A stretch of 64,000 nucleotides of DNA from Mesorhizobium sp. LMG 17147 (lineage in GTDB: Bacteria > Pseudomonadota > Alphaproteobacteria > Rhizobiales > Rhizobiaceae), in assembly GCF_024297145.1 (NCBI RefSeq), contig NZ_JANCTC010000004.1:301481-365480 (forward strand), read 5' to 3'. Within the stretch, counting starts at the first letter, position 1. Every line of letters begins with the position of its first letter. This document shows positions 1 through 8,709 of the stretch, in pieces. The translations under genes were made by a program, and so were the position numbers. Below the pieces are notes generated by a model. That model was not told the DNA's origin and did not search any database. It saw only the letters and a program-made list of their open reading frames with translations.

Positions 1-270
1 ACGCTGGCTTCGGATCAGGAGCCGCTGTCGATCGGCTTTTCCGGCATGACCGGCCTGCCGGTCGAGGAGCGTTTCGCGTTGGCCGAATGGGATGTGATCT
101 CGACTGGTGCGCCGACGCTGAAGGGCGCGCTCGCCGTCTTCGACTGCGAACTGATCGACTCCAAGGATCTGGCCACCCACCGTGTGCTTTTTGGCAAGGT
201 TACAGGTTTGCGCATGGGCGATAACTTGCGGCCGCTGATCTATCACAACCGCGGCTACCACGCTTTGTAG
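1..270 (+). CDS. flavin reductase family protein, C-terminal part
   Basis: The gene runs in from the left edge, so only the last 89 residues are visible. Members of this FMN-binding split-barrel family reduce flavin with NAD(P)H and pass it to a partner monooxygenase. The visible part has the family pattern: a GMTGLP stretch, an acidic turn, a GAP(T)LKGALAVFDCEL strand and the closing RPLIYHNRGYHAL motif, where the final Tyr-His is typical. The flavin-binding N-terminus lies outside the window. It sits upstream of a molybdenum-enzyme maturation cluster on the same strand. The partner oxygenase cannot be identified. Confidence 0.8.
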   Translation, partial: TLASDQEPLSIGFSGMTGLPVEERFALAEWDVISTGAPTLKGALAVFDCELIDSKDLATHRVLFGKVTGLRMGDNLRPLIYHNRGYHAL

Positions 271-319
271 AGGCTTTCAGATGGCCGCGCCCGCGGAGAC
301 AGAATGACCGAGTGGAAAA

Positions 320-470
320 CCGCGTCCGGCGCCGCGGATGATCGACGAGACGCTCGATCTGTTGACCCGTGCGGATTATGTGGCGGACCGTCGCTGGCAA
401 CCGTGCTGTTTTTATGGGTTTGGTCGACCCGCGCCGGCGGATCGAGGCTGGCGTGAAGCGCGTCGCGTAA
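320..470 (+). pseudogene. decayed N-terminal fragment of a MoxR/CoxD-like AAA ATPase
   Basis: The ATG at 338 opens a frame reading MIDETLDLLTRADYVADR, which closely matches the start of MoxR/CoxD ATPases. These continue ADRxLATVLFL and then a Walker A of the EGEAGVGKT type. Here the frame breaks after ADR. A one-base shift restores SLATVLFL, and a second shift gives a weak RRRIEAGVKRVA trace before a TAA at 468-470. No functional protein is possible. The next gene is XdhC-like (CoxF-type), and in cox clusters CoxD lies just upstream of CoxE and CoxF, so the position fits a collapsed coxD/coxE segment. The homology call is mine and has not been searched. Confidence 0.45.
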
Positions 471-494
471 CCACATGTCTCCCAAGGAGGAATC

Positions 495-833
495 ATGGAA
501 CGCAGCATCTATCTCGATGAGGCTCGCGACCCGCTAATCATCGCGGAGGGCTGGATGAAGGACGGCAAGGATGTCGCCATTGCCACCGTGGTCGAGACCT
601 GGGGCTCCGCGCCGCGCCCGGTCGGCAGCCACCTGGTCATCGACGCCGAAGGCAATTTCCACGGCTCCGTCTCGGGCGGCTGCGTCGAAGGCGCCGTAGT
701 CGCCGAGGCGGTCGAGGTTATCGATAGCGGCAAGGCCAAAATGCTCGAATTCGGCGTCGCAGACGAGACCGCCTGGCAAGTCGGCCTGTCATGCGGCGGC
801 CGCATCAAGGTCTATGTAGAAAGATTGGGTTGA
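495..833 (+). CDS. XdhC/CoxI family protein, N-terminal-domain type
   Basis: A 112-residue protein consisting only of the small XdhC_CoxI domain. XdhC proteins bind the molybdenum cofactor and help sulfurate it and insert it into xanthine dehydrogenase/CO dehydrogenase-type hydroxylases in the cytoplasm. The conserved ETWGSAPRPVGS (34-45) and GSVSGGCVEG (57-66) motifs are intact, and the latter carries the family Cys. AAGGAGG lies 7 nt before the ATG and fixes the start. The second XdhC gene starts 6 nt after the stop, so the two halves of a normal XdhC are split into separate genes here, as is common in cox-type clusters (CoxF-like). Confidence 0.88.
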   Translation: MERSIYLDEARDPLIIAEGWMKDGKDVAIATVVETWGSAPRPVGSHLVIDAEGNFHGSVSGGCVEGAVVAEAVEVIDSGKAKMLEFGVADETAWQVGLSCGGRIKVYVERLG

Positions 834-839
834 TCTCGA

Positions 840-1544
840 ATGGATCCCTATGCGCTAAAGACACTCAACGCCGAACGCCGCGCCCGCCGCGCGGCAATCC
901 TGGTCACCGATCTCGGCGACGGCCGCGACCGTGTCGTGCGCGAGGGAGACCGGGTAGCCGGCGAACTCGGGGCGGCCGTCGCCAAGGCTTTTCGCACGGG
1001 CAATTCCGGTTCGGTCGAAGCTGAGGGGCGCACGTTCTTCCTCAACGCACATCTGCCGCAGCCGCGCCTGGTGGTGATCGGCGCCGTCCACATCAGCCAG
1101 GCGCTGGCACCGATGGCCAGGATCGCCGGCTATCCTGTCGAGATCATCGATCCGCGCACGGCCTTTGCCACGCCCGATCGTTTTCCCGATATCGCGCTGC
1201 ATGCCGAATGGCCACAGGTTGTGCTGACGCGTCAGCCGCTCGATAACTATACGGCGCTGGCTGCTCTCACCCACGATCCGAAGATCGACGATTTCGCGTT
1301 GAAGGCGGCGCTCGACGCCGACTGCTTTTATGTCGGCGCGCTCGGCAGCCGCAAGACCCACGCCAAACGTGTGGAACGCCTGCTGGCTTCGGGGGCGACA
1401 GCCGACCAGATCGCCCGCATTCATGCCCCGATCGGCCTCGACATTGGAGCTGCCAGCCCGGCCGAGATAGCCGTCGCGGTGTTGGCGCAAGCGATCCATG
1501 CCTTTCGCTCCCGCGGCCTCGAATCCAAAGGCGCAGTCGCGTGA
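840..1544 (+). CDS. XdhC family protein, Rossmann-domain type
   Basis: A 234-residue partner of the preceding gene. It carries a short N-terminal XdhC-like part and the C-terminal Rossmann domain of XdhC. The nucleotide-binding turn is at about 78-88 (VVIGAVHIS), where the usual Gly-x-Gly-His is Gly-Ala-Val-His. YVGALGSRKTHAKR follows near 165-178, and GLDIGAASPAEIAVAVLAQ lies near the end. The family role is molybdenum-cofactor handling before insertion into a hydroxylase. Its stop overlaps the GTG start of the next gene by 4 nt, so the two are translationally coupled. The target enzyme genes are not in the window and probably lie to the left. Confidence 0.87.
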   Translation: MDPYALKTLNAERRARRAAILVTDLGDGRDRVVREGDRVAGELGAAVAKAFRTGNSGSVEAEGRTFFLNAHLPQPRLVVIGAVHISQALAPMARIAGYPVEIIDPRTAFATPDRFPDIALHAEWPQVVLTRQPLDNYTALAALTHDPKIDDFALKAALDADCFYVGALGSRKTHAKRVERLLASGATADQIARIHAPIGLDIGAASPAEIAVAVLAQAIHAFRSRGLESKGAVA

Positions 1545-3151
1545 AATTTGGTCCCGTTGCGATCGATGCGGCCGAAGGGGCAGTGCTTGCGCACGCCACT
1601 ACAGCCGGAGAGCGCCGCTTCCGCAAGGCGCACCGGTTAAGCGCCGGGGATGTGTCCCTGTTGAAGGCCGCTGGCATTTCCGAGGTCGTCGCGGCGGTGT
1701 TGGCGCCCGATGATCTCAGCGAGGACGTCGCCGCTGAAAAGATCGCCGCATGTATGATCCATCGCAACATCGAGGCGAAGCCTGCCGCGACAGGTAGGGT
1801 CAACCTCCACGCGCAGGCTGCCGGCATGTTCACTGTCGACGCGGCGATGATCGACGCCATCAACGCCGTCGATCCGACGATCACCATCGCCACGCTCGCG
1901 CAGCATGCGCCGGTCGAAAAAGGTCAGATGGTAGCAACGGTGAAGATCATTCCGTTTGCGGTCGCCTCCGCTTTGGTCGATGCGGTGGCAAGGATCTGCG
2001 CGGGCGGCGAGATCTTTGCGGTCAACGCCTATCAGCCGGTGCGCGTCGGCGTCATCCAGACGGTGCTGCCCGGCATCAAACCCAGCGTGCTCGACAAAAC
2101 GCTGCGCGTCACCGAAGCACGCCTGGCGCGTTCGGGAGGCAGGTTGACGGCGGAGCGTCGAACGCTGCATGAAATTATCCCCGTCGCCGAGGCTGCGGCC
2201 TCGCTGATCCGCGACAACGATATGGTGGTGATCTTCGGCGCTTCGGCGATGGCCGATTTCGGCGACGTCGTTCCTGCTGCGATCGAAAGGGCGGGCGGCA
2301 CTGTCATTCGCGCCGGTATGCCGGTCGATCCCGGCAATCTGCTGGTGCTCGGCACACTCGGCGGCAAGCGCATCATCGGTGCGCCGGGCTGCGCCCGCAG
2401 TCCCAAGGAGAACGGCTTCGACTGGGTGCTCGACCGGCTGATAGCCGGTCTCGACGTGACCGCCAGGGATATTGCCGGCATGGGTGTCGGCGGGCTGTTG
2501 ATGGAAATTCCGACGCGGCCGCAACCGCGCGAGCCTTTGCCGGCCAAAGCCGAACCAAAGGTCGAGATTGTGCTTCTGGCCGCCGGCCGCTCCAGCCGGA
2601 TGGGCGGGCCGAACAAGCTCTTGGCACTGTTCGATGGCAAGCCTCTGGTCCGCCGCACCGCCGAACGCGCGGTCGGTTCGAAAGCCGCGGCCACCATCGT
2701 CGTCACCGGCCACCAGAGCGAGCGCGTGCGCAGTGCACTGTCTGGCCTCGATGTGACCTTCGCCGACAATCCGGATTTCGCCGAGGGTCTGTCTTCGTCG
2801 CTAAAGGCCGGCATCGCCAAGATTTCCGGCGACGCCGCCGCCGCCATGATTGTCCTCGGCGATATGCCCGGCGTCGCCTCGGCCGACCTCGACAGGCTGA
2901 TCGAGGCGTTCCGCAGGTCCGAAGGCCGATCGGTGGTGCGGGCCTCGCACGCTGGGCGGCGCGGCAATCCGGTGCTGCTGCCGCGTTCGCTGTTTGCCGC
3001 GATCGCTCACCTCCAAGGCGATACCGGCGCCCGCCATCTGGTCGAGGCCGAAGGGCTCGACGTCATCGATGTCGAGATCGGCGAAGGGGCAGCGATCGAT
3101 GTCGACACGCGCGAGGCGCTGGAGGGCGCCGGCGGCGTGCTGCAGGATTGA
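1541..3151 (+). CDS. molybdopterin-binding / MocA-like nucleotidyltransferase fusion
   Basis: A 536-residue two-domain protein. Residues 1 to about 330 are MoeA/MogA-like, with the molybdopterin-binding fold seen in DMVVIFGASAMADFGDVV and the later PGCARSPKENGFDWVL. Residues from about 340 to the end are an NTP-transferase of the MocA/MobA group, starting VLLAAGRSSRMGGPNKLL, the nucleotide-binding loop, and carrying LGDMPG, a metal-binding Asp motif. MocA-type enzymes add CMP to molybdopterin, giving the dinucleotide cofactor used by xanthine- and CO-dehydrogenase-like enzymes. That matches the two XdhC genes upstream. The start is GTG, overlapping the previous stop. This gene ends the operon. 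Confidence 0.88.
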   Translation: MKFGPVAIDAAEGAVLAHATTAGERRFRKAHRLSAGDVSLLKAAGISEVVAAVLAPDDLSEDVAAEKIAACMIHRNIEAKPAATGRVNLHAQAAGMFTVDAAMIDAINAVDPTITIATLAQHAPVEKGQMVATVKIIPFAVASALVDAVARICAGGEIFAVNAYQPVRVGVIQTVLPGIKPSVLDKTLRVTEARLARSGGRLTAERRTLHEIIPVAEAAASLIRDNDMVVIFGASAMADFGDVVPAAIERAGGTVIRAGMPVDPGNLLVLGTLGGKRIIGAPGCARSPKENGFDWVLDRLIAGLDVTARDIAGMGVGGLLMEIPTRPQPREPLPAKAEPKVEIVLLAAGRSSRMGGPNKLLALFDGKPLVRRTAERAVGSKAAATIVVTGHQSERVRSALSGLDVTFADNPDFAEGLSSSLKAGIAKISGDAAAAMIVLGDMPGVASADLDRLIEAFRRSEGRSVVRASHAGRRGNPVLLPRSLFAAIAHLQGDTGARHLVEAEGLDVIDVEIGEGAAIDVDTREALEGAGGVLQD

Positions 3152-3183
3152 CAAACCGAAGCCGAAAAACGCATGGCTGAGGG

Positions 3184-4101
3184 ATGGCCTTTCGTTCCTG
3201 CTTCCGGTTCCGCTTGCCCCCCTCTGGCCTCCCGGCCCTGCCGATGGCGATTCTTTTGCAGCTCTTTTGTGTCGCCTATGCCAACGCTCTCGAACTCAAA
3301 CCCTTCAAGGACGATCTGTTCGCCTATCCGGTCACACTCTCGTCCGAGAGCAACGGCGCCTATACGGTGGTCGATTATCGTGAGCTGCGCGACATCAACG
3401 CTCGTGACGAAGTGCCTGAGCGTCGTGTGCACGCGCAATACACCGAAACCGGCGTGCGCAAGGTGCAGCAGGATCTCTTGCTGAAGACCGACGCCGGCGA
3501 TGTCCGCCACATTGCCGTCGGCAAGACCGGGGGCGCCAGCATCATCGTGCTTTATCTGCACGGGCAGGGCGGCAGCCGTAAGCAGGGCACCGACGACTTT
3601 ACCTTCGGCGGTAATTTCAATCGCATCAAGAACCTGATGGCGGGCAACGGCGGTCTCTATCTATCGCCGGACTTTTCCGATTTCGGCGACACAGGTGCCG
3701 CCCAGATCGCCGCGCTGATCGACCACTATGCCGAACAATCGCCGAGCGCAAAAATCTTCGTCGCCTGCGGCTCGATGGGCGGCTCATTATGCTGGAAGCT
3801 GGCCGCCCGCAATGATACCGGCCGGCGCATCGACGGGCTGCTGCTGCTCGGCTCGCTATGGGACGAGAGTTTCTTCTCAAGCCCCGCCTTCAAGCGTCGT
3901 GTGCCGGTCTTCTTCGGCCAAGGCAGCAAGGACCCGGTGTTTCCAATCGAGAAACAGGAAGCCTTCTTCCGCTCCATCCTGACCAAATCGAAGAGCTATC
4001 CCACACGCTTCGTCCGCTTCGAGACCGGCACGCACGGCACGCCCATCCGCATGACCGACTGGCGCGGCACGCTCAACTGGATGTTGTCGAAGGCCCCTTA
4101 A
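3184..4101 (+). CDS. secreted alpha/beta-hydrolase-like protein
   Basis: A 305-residue protein with an N-terminal export signal: basic residues, a hydrophobic stretch near 17-33, and AYANA as a possible cleavage site. An oxyanion-type HGQGGSR lies at 126-132 and a nucleophile-elbow candidate CGSMGG at 195-200, where the first Gly of GxSxG is replaced by Cys. The C-terminal THGTP supplies a candidate catalytic His. This suggests a periplasmic hydrolase or peptidase-like alpha/beta fold of unknown substrate. An internal ATG at 3244 would also leave a signal peptide. It converges on the next gene, overlapping it by 4 nt. Confidence 0.72.
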   Translation: MAFRSCFRFRLPPSGLPALPMAILLQLFCVAYANALELKPFKDDLFAYPVTLSSESNGAYTVVDYRELRDINARDEVPERRVHAQYTETGVRKVQQDLLLKTDAGDVRHIAVGKTGGASIIVLYLHGQGGSRKQGTDDFTFGGNFNRIKNLMAGNGGLYLSPDFSDFGDTGAAQIAALIDHYAEQSPSAKIFVACGSMGGSLCWKLAARNDTGRRIDGLLLLGSLWDESFFSSPAFKRRVPVFFGQGSKDPVFPIEKQEAFFRSILTKSKSYPTRFVRFETGTHGTPIRMTDWRGTLNWMLSKAP

Positions 4102-5135
4102 GGCGCGGTATTGTAGTCGACGACCGTCTGCGGATTTTCCTCGCCGTCATAAGACGCGTCGACGTCGTACTGGACCAGGGAAAAATCGCCGTTGCGAAAC
4201 AGATAGGTCCCCGACGAAGAGGCATCGCCGATGCCACGCCATTTGTTGAAGGTGGTGATCGTCTTGGTCTCTTCGTCGTAATCGGAATTGGTTGCCCAGC
4301 CGGAGGTCTGGAAGCCAACTATGGTCATGCCCAGCAATTTGCCGTCGCTGTCATTGTTCTCGTAGCGGATGTCCATTTCAGGTTCGGCGAACTGCAATTG
4401 TCTTACGCCAAGCACGTCGTCGCTCATGTAATAGATCGAGTTTTCGTTGTAGGCCGCGGCCGAGCAGGCGAAATGGAAAAGCCGCGTTTCGCTTTCGGGA
4501 TCGCTGGCAGCCGCATCCTTGTCCTTATAGTGGATCGAGAAGATGTCCGGCTTCTGCGCCAAAAGATCCTTGTCGCACTGGTCGCCATAAGTCGCGGCAA
4601 ACGCCTTGTTGGCCTGCTCAAGCGCTGCGTCCTTCTTCGGCGGCGGCGGTCCTTCGCCGCAGCTTGCCGGCACGGCATCCTCGAAATCGGCCTTTGAGGG
4701 TTTCAGCGCACCGTTGTCGATGAAGATCGAGCGAAATGGCGGTTCCTGGATCGAGGCGTTGATCTGGCGCAGCGTATAGCAGCCGGCAAAGACATTTTCG
4801 CTGCCGTCCTTGGCCGTCGCGCGGATGGCGACCGGAACGCTGTAGTAGATGCTGCCGGCAGCCCCGTCTTCGGATACGCCACCGGTTTTGACTTCGACCG
4901 TGTCGGTGCCGTCATAGCCTTTGACGAAGGAATTGAAATCCTTGGCCGGCTTGGTGTCGCCGAAATAGTCCCAGGCGCGCGCGAATTCGTGCCGGCTGAT
5001 GGCATTATAAAGCGACCGGATCACCGCTTCGGCATTCGACCTGTCGTCGATATAAGGCGCGTCTGCGGCGAGCGCCGATTGGCCGGCAACGGCAACAGAG
5101 ATAAAGGCGGTCGCTGCAAAAAGGGCGCGTCTCAT
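4098..5135 (-). CDS. secreted protein of unknown function
   Basis: A 345-residue protein with a clear Sec signal (MRRALFAATAFISVAVAG, cleavage near ALAADA). GGAGG lies upstream of the ATG at 5135, which is preferred over longer in-frame starts because the signal begins exactly there. The mature part is rich in aromatic and acidic residues and has four widely spaced Cys. Its last about 50 residues (RGIGDASSSGTYLFRNGDFSLVQY) recall the C-terminal pattern of DUF1176 proteins, but the rest does not obviously match. No catalytic motif is seen. It is probably periplasmic, and its role is unknown. Confidence 0.75.
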   Translation of the reverse strand: MRRALFAATAFISVAVAGQSALAADAPYIDDRSNAEAVIRSLYNAISRHEFARAWDYFGDTKPAKDFNSFVKGYDGTDTVEVKTGGVSEDGAAGSIYYSVPVAIRATAKDGSENVFAGCYTLRQINASIQEPPFRSIFIDNGALKPSKADFEDAVPASCGEGPPPPKKDAALEQANKAFAATYGDQCDKDLLAQKPDIFSIHYKDKDAAASDPESETRLFHFACSAAAYNENSIYYMSDDVLGVRQLQFAEPEMDIRYENNDSDGKLLGMTIVGFQTSGWATNSDYDEETKTITTFNKWRGIGDASSSGTYLFRNGDFSLVQYDVDASYDGEENPQTVVDYNTAP

Positions 5136-5258
5136 CGGGAACCTCCACTCGATAAAAAATCCTATCATATCTATTGCGGCGACGTGGTGACGCTTGAACA
5201 ATCGCGTGCGAAAGCGCTACCTCTCGCCATAGGCAGTAGGGCCCCGTGGAGATTTCTT

Positions 5259-5765
5259 GTGACCATATCAATGTATGAAGCATCCGTGCCGGTATTTTCG
5301 GCGAGGCTGAAGTCACTGGCCAATGTGCTGAACATTGCCGAGCAAAATGCGGCTGATCGCAAGATCGATCCGCAGGTGTATCTGACGGCGAGGCTGGCGC
5401 CGGACATGTTTGCGCTGACCAGGCAGGTACAGATTGCCACCGATCACGCCAAGGGCGCGCCATCGCGGCTTGCCGGGCGTGAGGTGCCAAAATACGAGGA
5501 TAATGAGACGAGCTTCGTTGATCTGCAGGCCCGCCTTACCAAGACGCTCGACTATCTCGCGACATTTTCGGCGGCCGAATTCGATGGTTCAGATGACAGG
5601 ATGGTCGAACTGCGGCTTGCGGGGCGCGAGGTTTCGATGCCGGGAATGCAGTATCTGCTGCATGCCGCCATGCCCAATTTCTACTTCCACCTGACCACCG
5701 CCTACGACATCCTGCGCCACAACGGCGTGCCATTGGGCAAGTCGATCTTCCTCGGATTGCGTTGA
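5259..5765 (+). CDS. DUF1993 family protein
   Basis: A 168-residue protein of the DUF1993 family, which folds as a DinB-like four-helix bundle; no biochemical role is established. Visible hallmarks are the opening SMYEASVPVFSARLKSL and the C-terminal FHLTTAYDILRHNGVPLGK. I place the start at GTG 5259 because GGAGA lies 8 nt upstream and family members begin about four residues before MYEASVP. An ATG at 5271 is the alternative. It is a single gene, with a strong stem-loop directly after the stop separating it from the converging DUF1127 gene. Confidence 0.82.
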   Translation: MTISMYEASVPVFSARLKSLANVLNIAEQNAADRKIDPQVYLTARLAPDMFALTRQVQIATDHAKGAPSRLAGREVPKYEDNETSFVDLQARLTKTLDYLATFSAAEFDGSDDRMVELRLAGREVSMPGMQYLLHAAMPNFYFHLTTAYDILRHNGVPLGKSIFLGLR

Positions 5766-5774
5766 GATCAGCTT

Positions 5775-5806
5775 GTGGGATATCCCGCTGCGGCGGGATA
5801 TCTCAC
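5775..5806. terminator. stem-loop between convergent genes
   Basis: A 14-bp stem (5775-5788 with 5793-5806, one G-T pair) encloses a 4-nt loop. It starts 9 nt after the DUF1993 stop and ends 11 nt before the DUF1127 stop. Neither side has a T-tract, so it may be a weak bidirectional terminator or an mRNA 3'-end stabiliser. Confidence 0.6.
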
Positions 5807-5816
5807 GGCGCGCTGT

Positions 5817-5981
5817 TTAGCGCAGGGACATTTCCCGGGCGATGCGCGGGAAATCGGCCGGCTTGACGCCGATATCGGCGCGATCGGCATTGCTCATCGA
5901 ATGGAGCAGCGCCAGTGCCGCACGATAACGCAGCTGTTCCCGCGGACGCGGACGGGCGAACATTTCAGTGAAGAATCCCAT
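5817..5981 (-). CDS. DUF1127 small protein (YjiS-like)
   Basis: A 54-residue protein reading MGFFTEMFARPRPREQLRYR and ending RADIGVKPADFPRIAREMSLR. The ADIGV-x-PADFPRIARE block is the DUF1127 signature. Such proteins are abundant in Rhizobiales; some are Arg-rich RNA-binding modulators and others are linked to phosphate or carbon control. The ATG at 5981 is preceded by AAGGGGC. A 7-bp dyad (6055-6069) lies about 75 bp upstream and might be an operator. Its function is not predictable beyond the family. Confidence 0.78.
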   Translation of the reverse strand: MGFFTEMFARPRPREQLRYRAALALLHSMSNADRADIGVKPADFPRIAREMSLR

Positions 5982-6310
5982 GATTCAAGCCCCTTATTCA
6001 ACCTCCACGGCCGTCAATATAGGCAGATCATGACAATTGTGCAGTGCAGCATTCGCATGGCAGCCATGCTGCCCTGATCTTTTTTGACATAATTCGGCTG
6101 TTCCGGCGAAACTTCGGCGGTGCTTCGGGCGTAGGCCTCAGTCCCGGCACTTGGCCGGTTTTTTGTTAGACGCAGCGAAAAACTCCGTTCGCCGGCATCC
6201 TGGAAAGTCGCCTGGCCTGCCGTCGGTGGGCTTGGAAGCGGGCGGCGCTTTCCTGTATGCTATTGCTTCCTCCTCGCGCAGCCGCGCAAAATTCCCGCCG
6301 GAGAAACTCC
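5982..6310. other. gene-free divergent region with dyad and orphan terminator
   Basis: It holds the promoter side of the DUF1127 gene, a dyad at 6055-6069 (7-bp arms around one base), a consensus-like TTGACA at 6084-6089 on the plus strand, and a classic intrinsic terminator at 6144-6166. No ORF with a ribosome binding site was seen. Confidence 0.6.
6144..6166 (+). terminator. intrinsic terminator, no obvious gene upstream
   Basis: CCGGC and GCCGG arms around ACTTG are followed at once by six T, a G and two T. The nearest plus-strand gene ends 378 nt upstream beyond another stem-loop. It may therefore end a short RNA or protect the following aldo/keto reductase gene from read-through. Confidence 0.6.
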
Positions 6311-7378
6311 ATGCACAAACGCCGTCTCGGCCAGACCGATCTTTTCGTGTCGCAAATCTGCCTCGGATCGATGACTTGGGGCCAGCAGAACACCGAGGCG
6401 GAGGGTCACGCCCAGATGGATCTGGCGTTTGCTCGCGGCGTCAATTTCATCGACACCGCCGAACTCTATCCGATCCCGCCCAAGGCGGAGACACAAGGCC
6501 GTACCGAGACAATCATTGGCAATTGGATGAAGGAGAAGCGCAATCGGGACCAAGTGATCATCGCCTCGAAGGTAGTTGGTCGCACCGCCAACACTTGGTT
6601 TCGCGGCGACCGCCCGTCTAAACTGGTGCGCGCCGATATCTTCGACGCTATTGATAAGTCACTCGCCAGGCTCAACACCGATTACATCGACCTATATCAG
6701 ATCCATTGGCCGGAACGCGACGTGCCGTGGGGCGCCAATCCGAACCGCATCGGCACCTTACCGCGACGCTCCGATGCCGCCGGCGTGCCGGAAGGCGAGA
6801 CGCCGATCGCCGAGACGCTTGCCGTATTCGATGAACTGGTCAAGGCCGGCAAGATCCGCCATTTCGGCCTGTCGAACGAGAATTCCTGGGGCGTCATGCG
6901 TTTCATTGCCGAAGCCGACAAGGGCCTCGGCCCGCGCGTCGCCTCGCTGCAGAACGCCTATAATTTCGTCAATCGCACTTTCGAGGTGAACCTTGCCGAA
7001 GTCTGCGAGCGCGAGCAGGTGTCGCTGCTTGCCTATTCGCCGCTGGCGCAAGGCTATTTGACCGGCAAATACGATCATGGCGCGCGGCCGCAGGGCTCGC
7101 GCTCGCAGTTGTTCAACCGCGGCCAGCGCTACGAGACGCCGAATGCTGCCGAGGTGCAGCTCGAATACAACCGGTTGGCGTGCACCTTCGGCATGGAGCC
7201 GGCGCTGTTTGCCAATGCCTATGTCTCGAACCGGCCCTTGGTCACCTCGAACATCATCGGCGCCACCACCATTTCGCAACTCGAAATGGCGCTCTCTTCC
7301 GCCGACGTGGTCTGGACCGAGGAGATGCAGAAGGCCGTTGATGCGATCCATCAGCGCGTCGGCAATCCGTGCCCTTGA
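6311..7378 (+). CDS. Tas-like NADP(H)-dependent aldo/keto reductase
   Basis: A 355-residue TIM-barrel reductase. It matches the Tas branch closely, with opening RRLGQTDLFVSQICLGSMTWG, AELYPIPPKAETQG, the YQIHWPERD segment and the closing ATTISQLE cofactor region. The catalytic tetrad is visible as Asp48, Tyr53, Lys87 and His132. The family reduces carbonyl compounds; the physiological substrate is not known. The ATG at 6311 has GGAG about 9 nt upstream and fits family length (E. coli Tas is 346 residues). The PLP-enzyme gene follows 47 nt later on the same strand and may be co-transcribed. Confidence 0.88.
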   Translation: MHKRRLGQTDLFVSQICLGSMTWGQQNTEAEGHAQMDLAFARGVNFIDTAELYPIPPKAETQGRTETIIGNWMKEKRNRDQVIIASKVVGRTANTWFRGDRPSKLVRADIFDAIDKSLARLNTDYIDLYQIHWPERDVPWGANPNRIGTLPRRSDAAGVPEGETPIAETLAVFDELVKAGKIRHFGLSNENSWGVMRFIAEADKGLGPRVASLQNAYNFVNRTFEVNLAEVCEREQVSLLAYSPLAQGYLTGKYDHGARPQGSRSQLFNRGQRYETPNAAEVQLEYNRLACTFGMEPALFANAYVSNRPLVTSNIIGATTISQLEMALSSADVVWTEEMQKAVDAIHQRVGNPCP

Positions 7379-7425
7379 TGCGTCGGGCGTGGTTGTCCGA
7401 TCGTCATAAGGAGAGGGGAACAGCC

Positions 7426-8691
7426 ATGGGCTTCCGGATCGACGCGGTGCGCGCGAAATTTCCGGCTTTGTCGCTGACCGACAAGGGCCGCCAGCGCATC
7501 TATCTCGACAATCCTGCCGGCACGCAGGTCCCGCAGACGGTGGGGGACGCAATATCGCGTTGCTTGCTGACTACCAATGCCAACCTCGGCGGCTTCTTCG
7601 AGACCACCATTGCGGCACAGGACATTGTCGACGAGGCCCATCTGGCGATGGCGGATTTTCTCGGCGCTGCGAGCCCGCAGGAAATTGTCATCGGTGCCAA
7701 CATGACGACATTGACCTACCACATGTCGCGAACGCTTGGCCGCACGATGAAGCCCGGGGACGAGATCATCCTCACCCGCATGGACCATGAGGGCAACGTC
7801 TCGCCCTGGCTGCAACTGGCTGAAGACCTTGGCCTTGTCGTGCGCTGGCTGCCTTTCGACCAGCAGAGCTGGCAGATCGAGGAGGCGGCGCTGGCCGCAC
7901 TGCTTTCCGAGAGGACGCGGCTCGTCGCGCTCAACTACGCCAGCAATCTCACCGGGTCGATCAACCGGGTGAAGGCGTTGACCGGCATCGCCAGGCGGGC
8001 TGGTGCGTTGGTCTACATCGATGCCGTCCAGTTCGCGCCGCATGGTCTGATCGACGTCCAAAAGCTCGGCTGCGATTTCCTGATCTGCTCGGCTTACAAG
8101 TTCTTCGGCCCGCATATGGGAATTTTGTGGGGCAGGCTGGACGTTATCGATGCGCTTAAGCCGTATAAATGCCGTTGCTCGTCCAATGCCTTGCCGGAGC
8201 GCTTCGAGCTCGGCACGCCGCAAATTGAATTGATGGCCGGCCTGTCGGCGGCTGTCGATTATTTTGCCGAGTTGGGAGCGGCAGCTGGCGCGCAAGGGTC
8301 GCGTCGGCGGAAAATCGCCAAGGCCTTCGAAGTCTCAATCGCTTACGAGAACCCGCTGACGCAACAGTTGATCGACGGTCTGTCGGATATTGCCGGCCTG
8401 ACCATCCACGGCATCACCGATCCGAAGCGGATCAATGAGCGTGTGCCGACGGTGTCGTTCACTGTCGAAGGCATAGTGCCGGAGACGATCGTGCGGCAGA
8501 TGAATGCGGAAAATATCTTCCTGTGGTCCGGCCACAACTACGCCTGGGAGATCGTCCACCAGCTCGGCATTCCGGCCGAGCAGGGCGTGGTGCGCATCGG
8601 CATCGCTCATTACAACACTGCAGCCGAGATCGACGAGACGCTGGAGAGCGTGCACCGCGTCGTCGCCATGCTGAGGCAGGAGCGATCCTGA
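7426..8691 (+). CDS. cysteine desulfurase-like class V aminotransferase
   Basis: A 421-residue fold-type I PLP enzyme. HEGNVSPW (121-128), the PLP-aspartate motif YIDAVQ (197-202) and SAYKFFGPH with Schiff-base Lys225 are intact. It resembles the SufS-like group of stand-alone class V enzymes often labelled cysteine desulfurase-like. I see no clear catalytic Cys loop of the SufS kind, so desulfurase activity is uncertain. AAGGAGAGG precedes the ATG. It follows the aldo/keto reductase on the same strand and converges on the HDAC-like gene 18 nt away. No suf or isc genes are near. Confidence 0.84.
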   Translation: MGFRIDAVRAKFPALSLTDKGRQRIYLDNPAGTQVPQTVGDAISRCLLTTNANLGGFFETTIAAQDIVDEAHLAMADFLGAASPQEIVIGANMTTLTYHMSRTLGRTMKPGDEIILTRMDHEGNVSPWLQLAEDLGLVVRWLPFDQQSWQIEEAALAALLSERTRLVALNYASNLTGSINRVKALTGIARRAGALVYIDAVQFAPHGLIDVQKLGCDFLICSAYKFFGPHMGILWGRLDVIDALKPYKCRCSSNALPERFELGTPQIELMAGLSAAVDYFAELGAAAGAQGSRRRKIAKAFEVSIAYENPLTQQLIDGLSDIAGLTIHGITDPKRINERVPTVSFTVEGIVPETIVRQMNAENIFLWSGHNYAWEIVHQLGIPAEQGVVRIGIAHYNTAAEIDETLESVHRVVAMLRQERS

Positions 8692-8709
8692 GCGGGCCAC
8701 GCGGACGGA

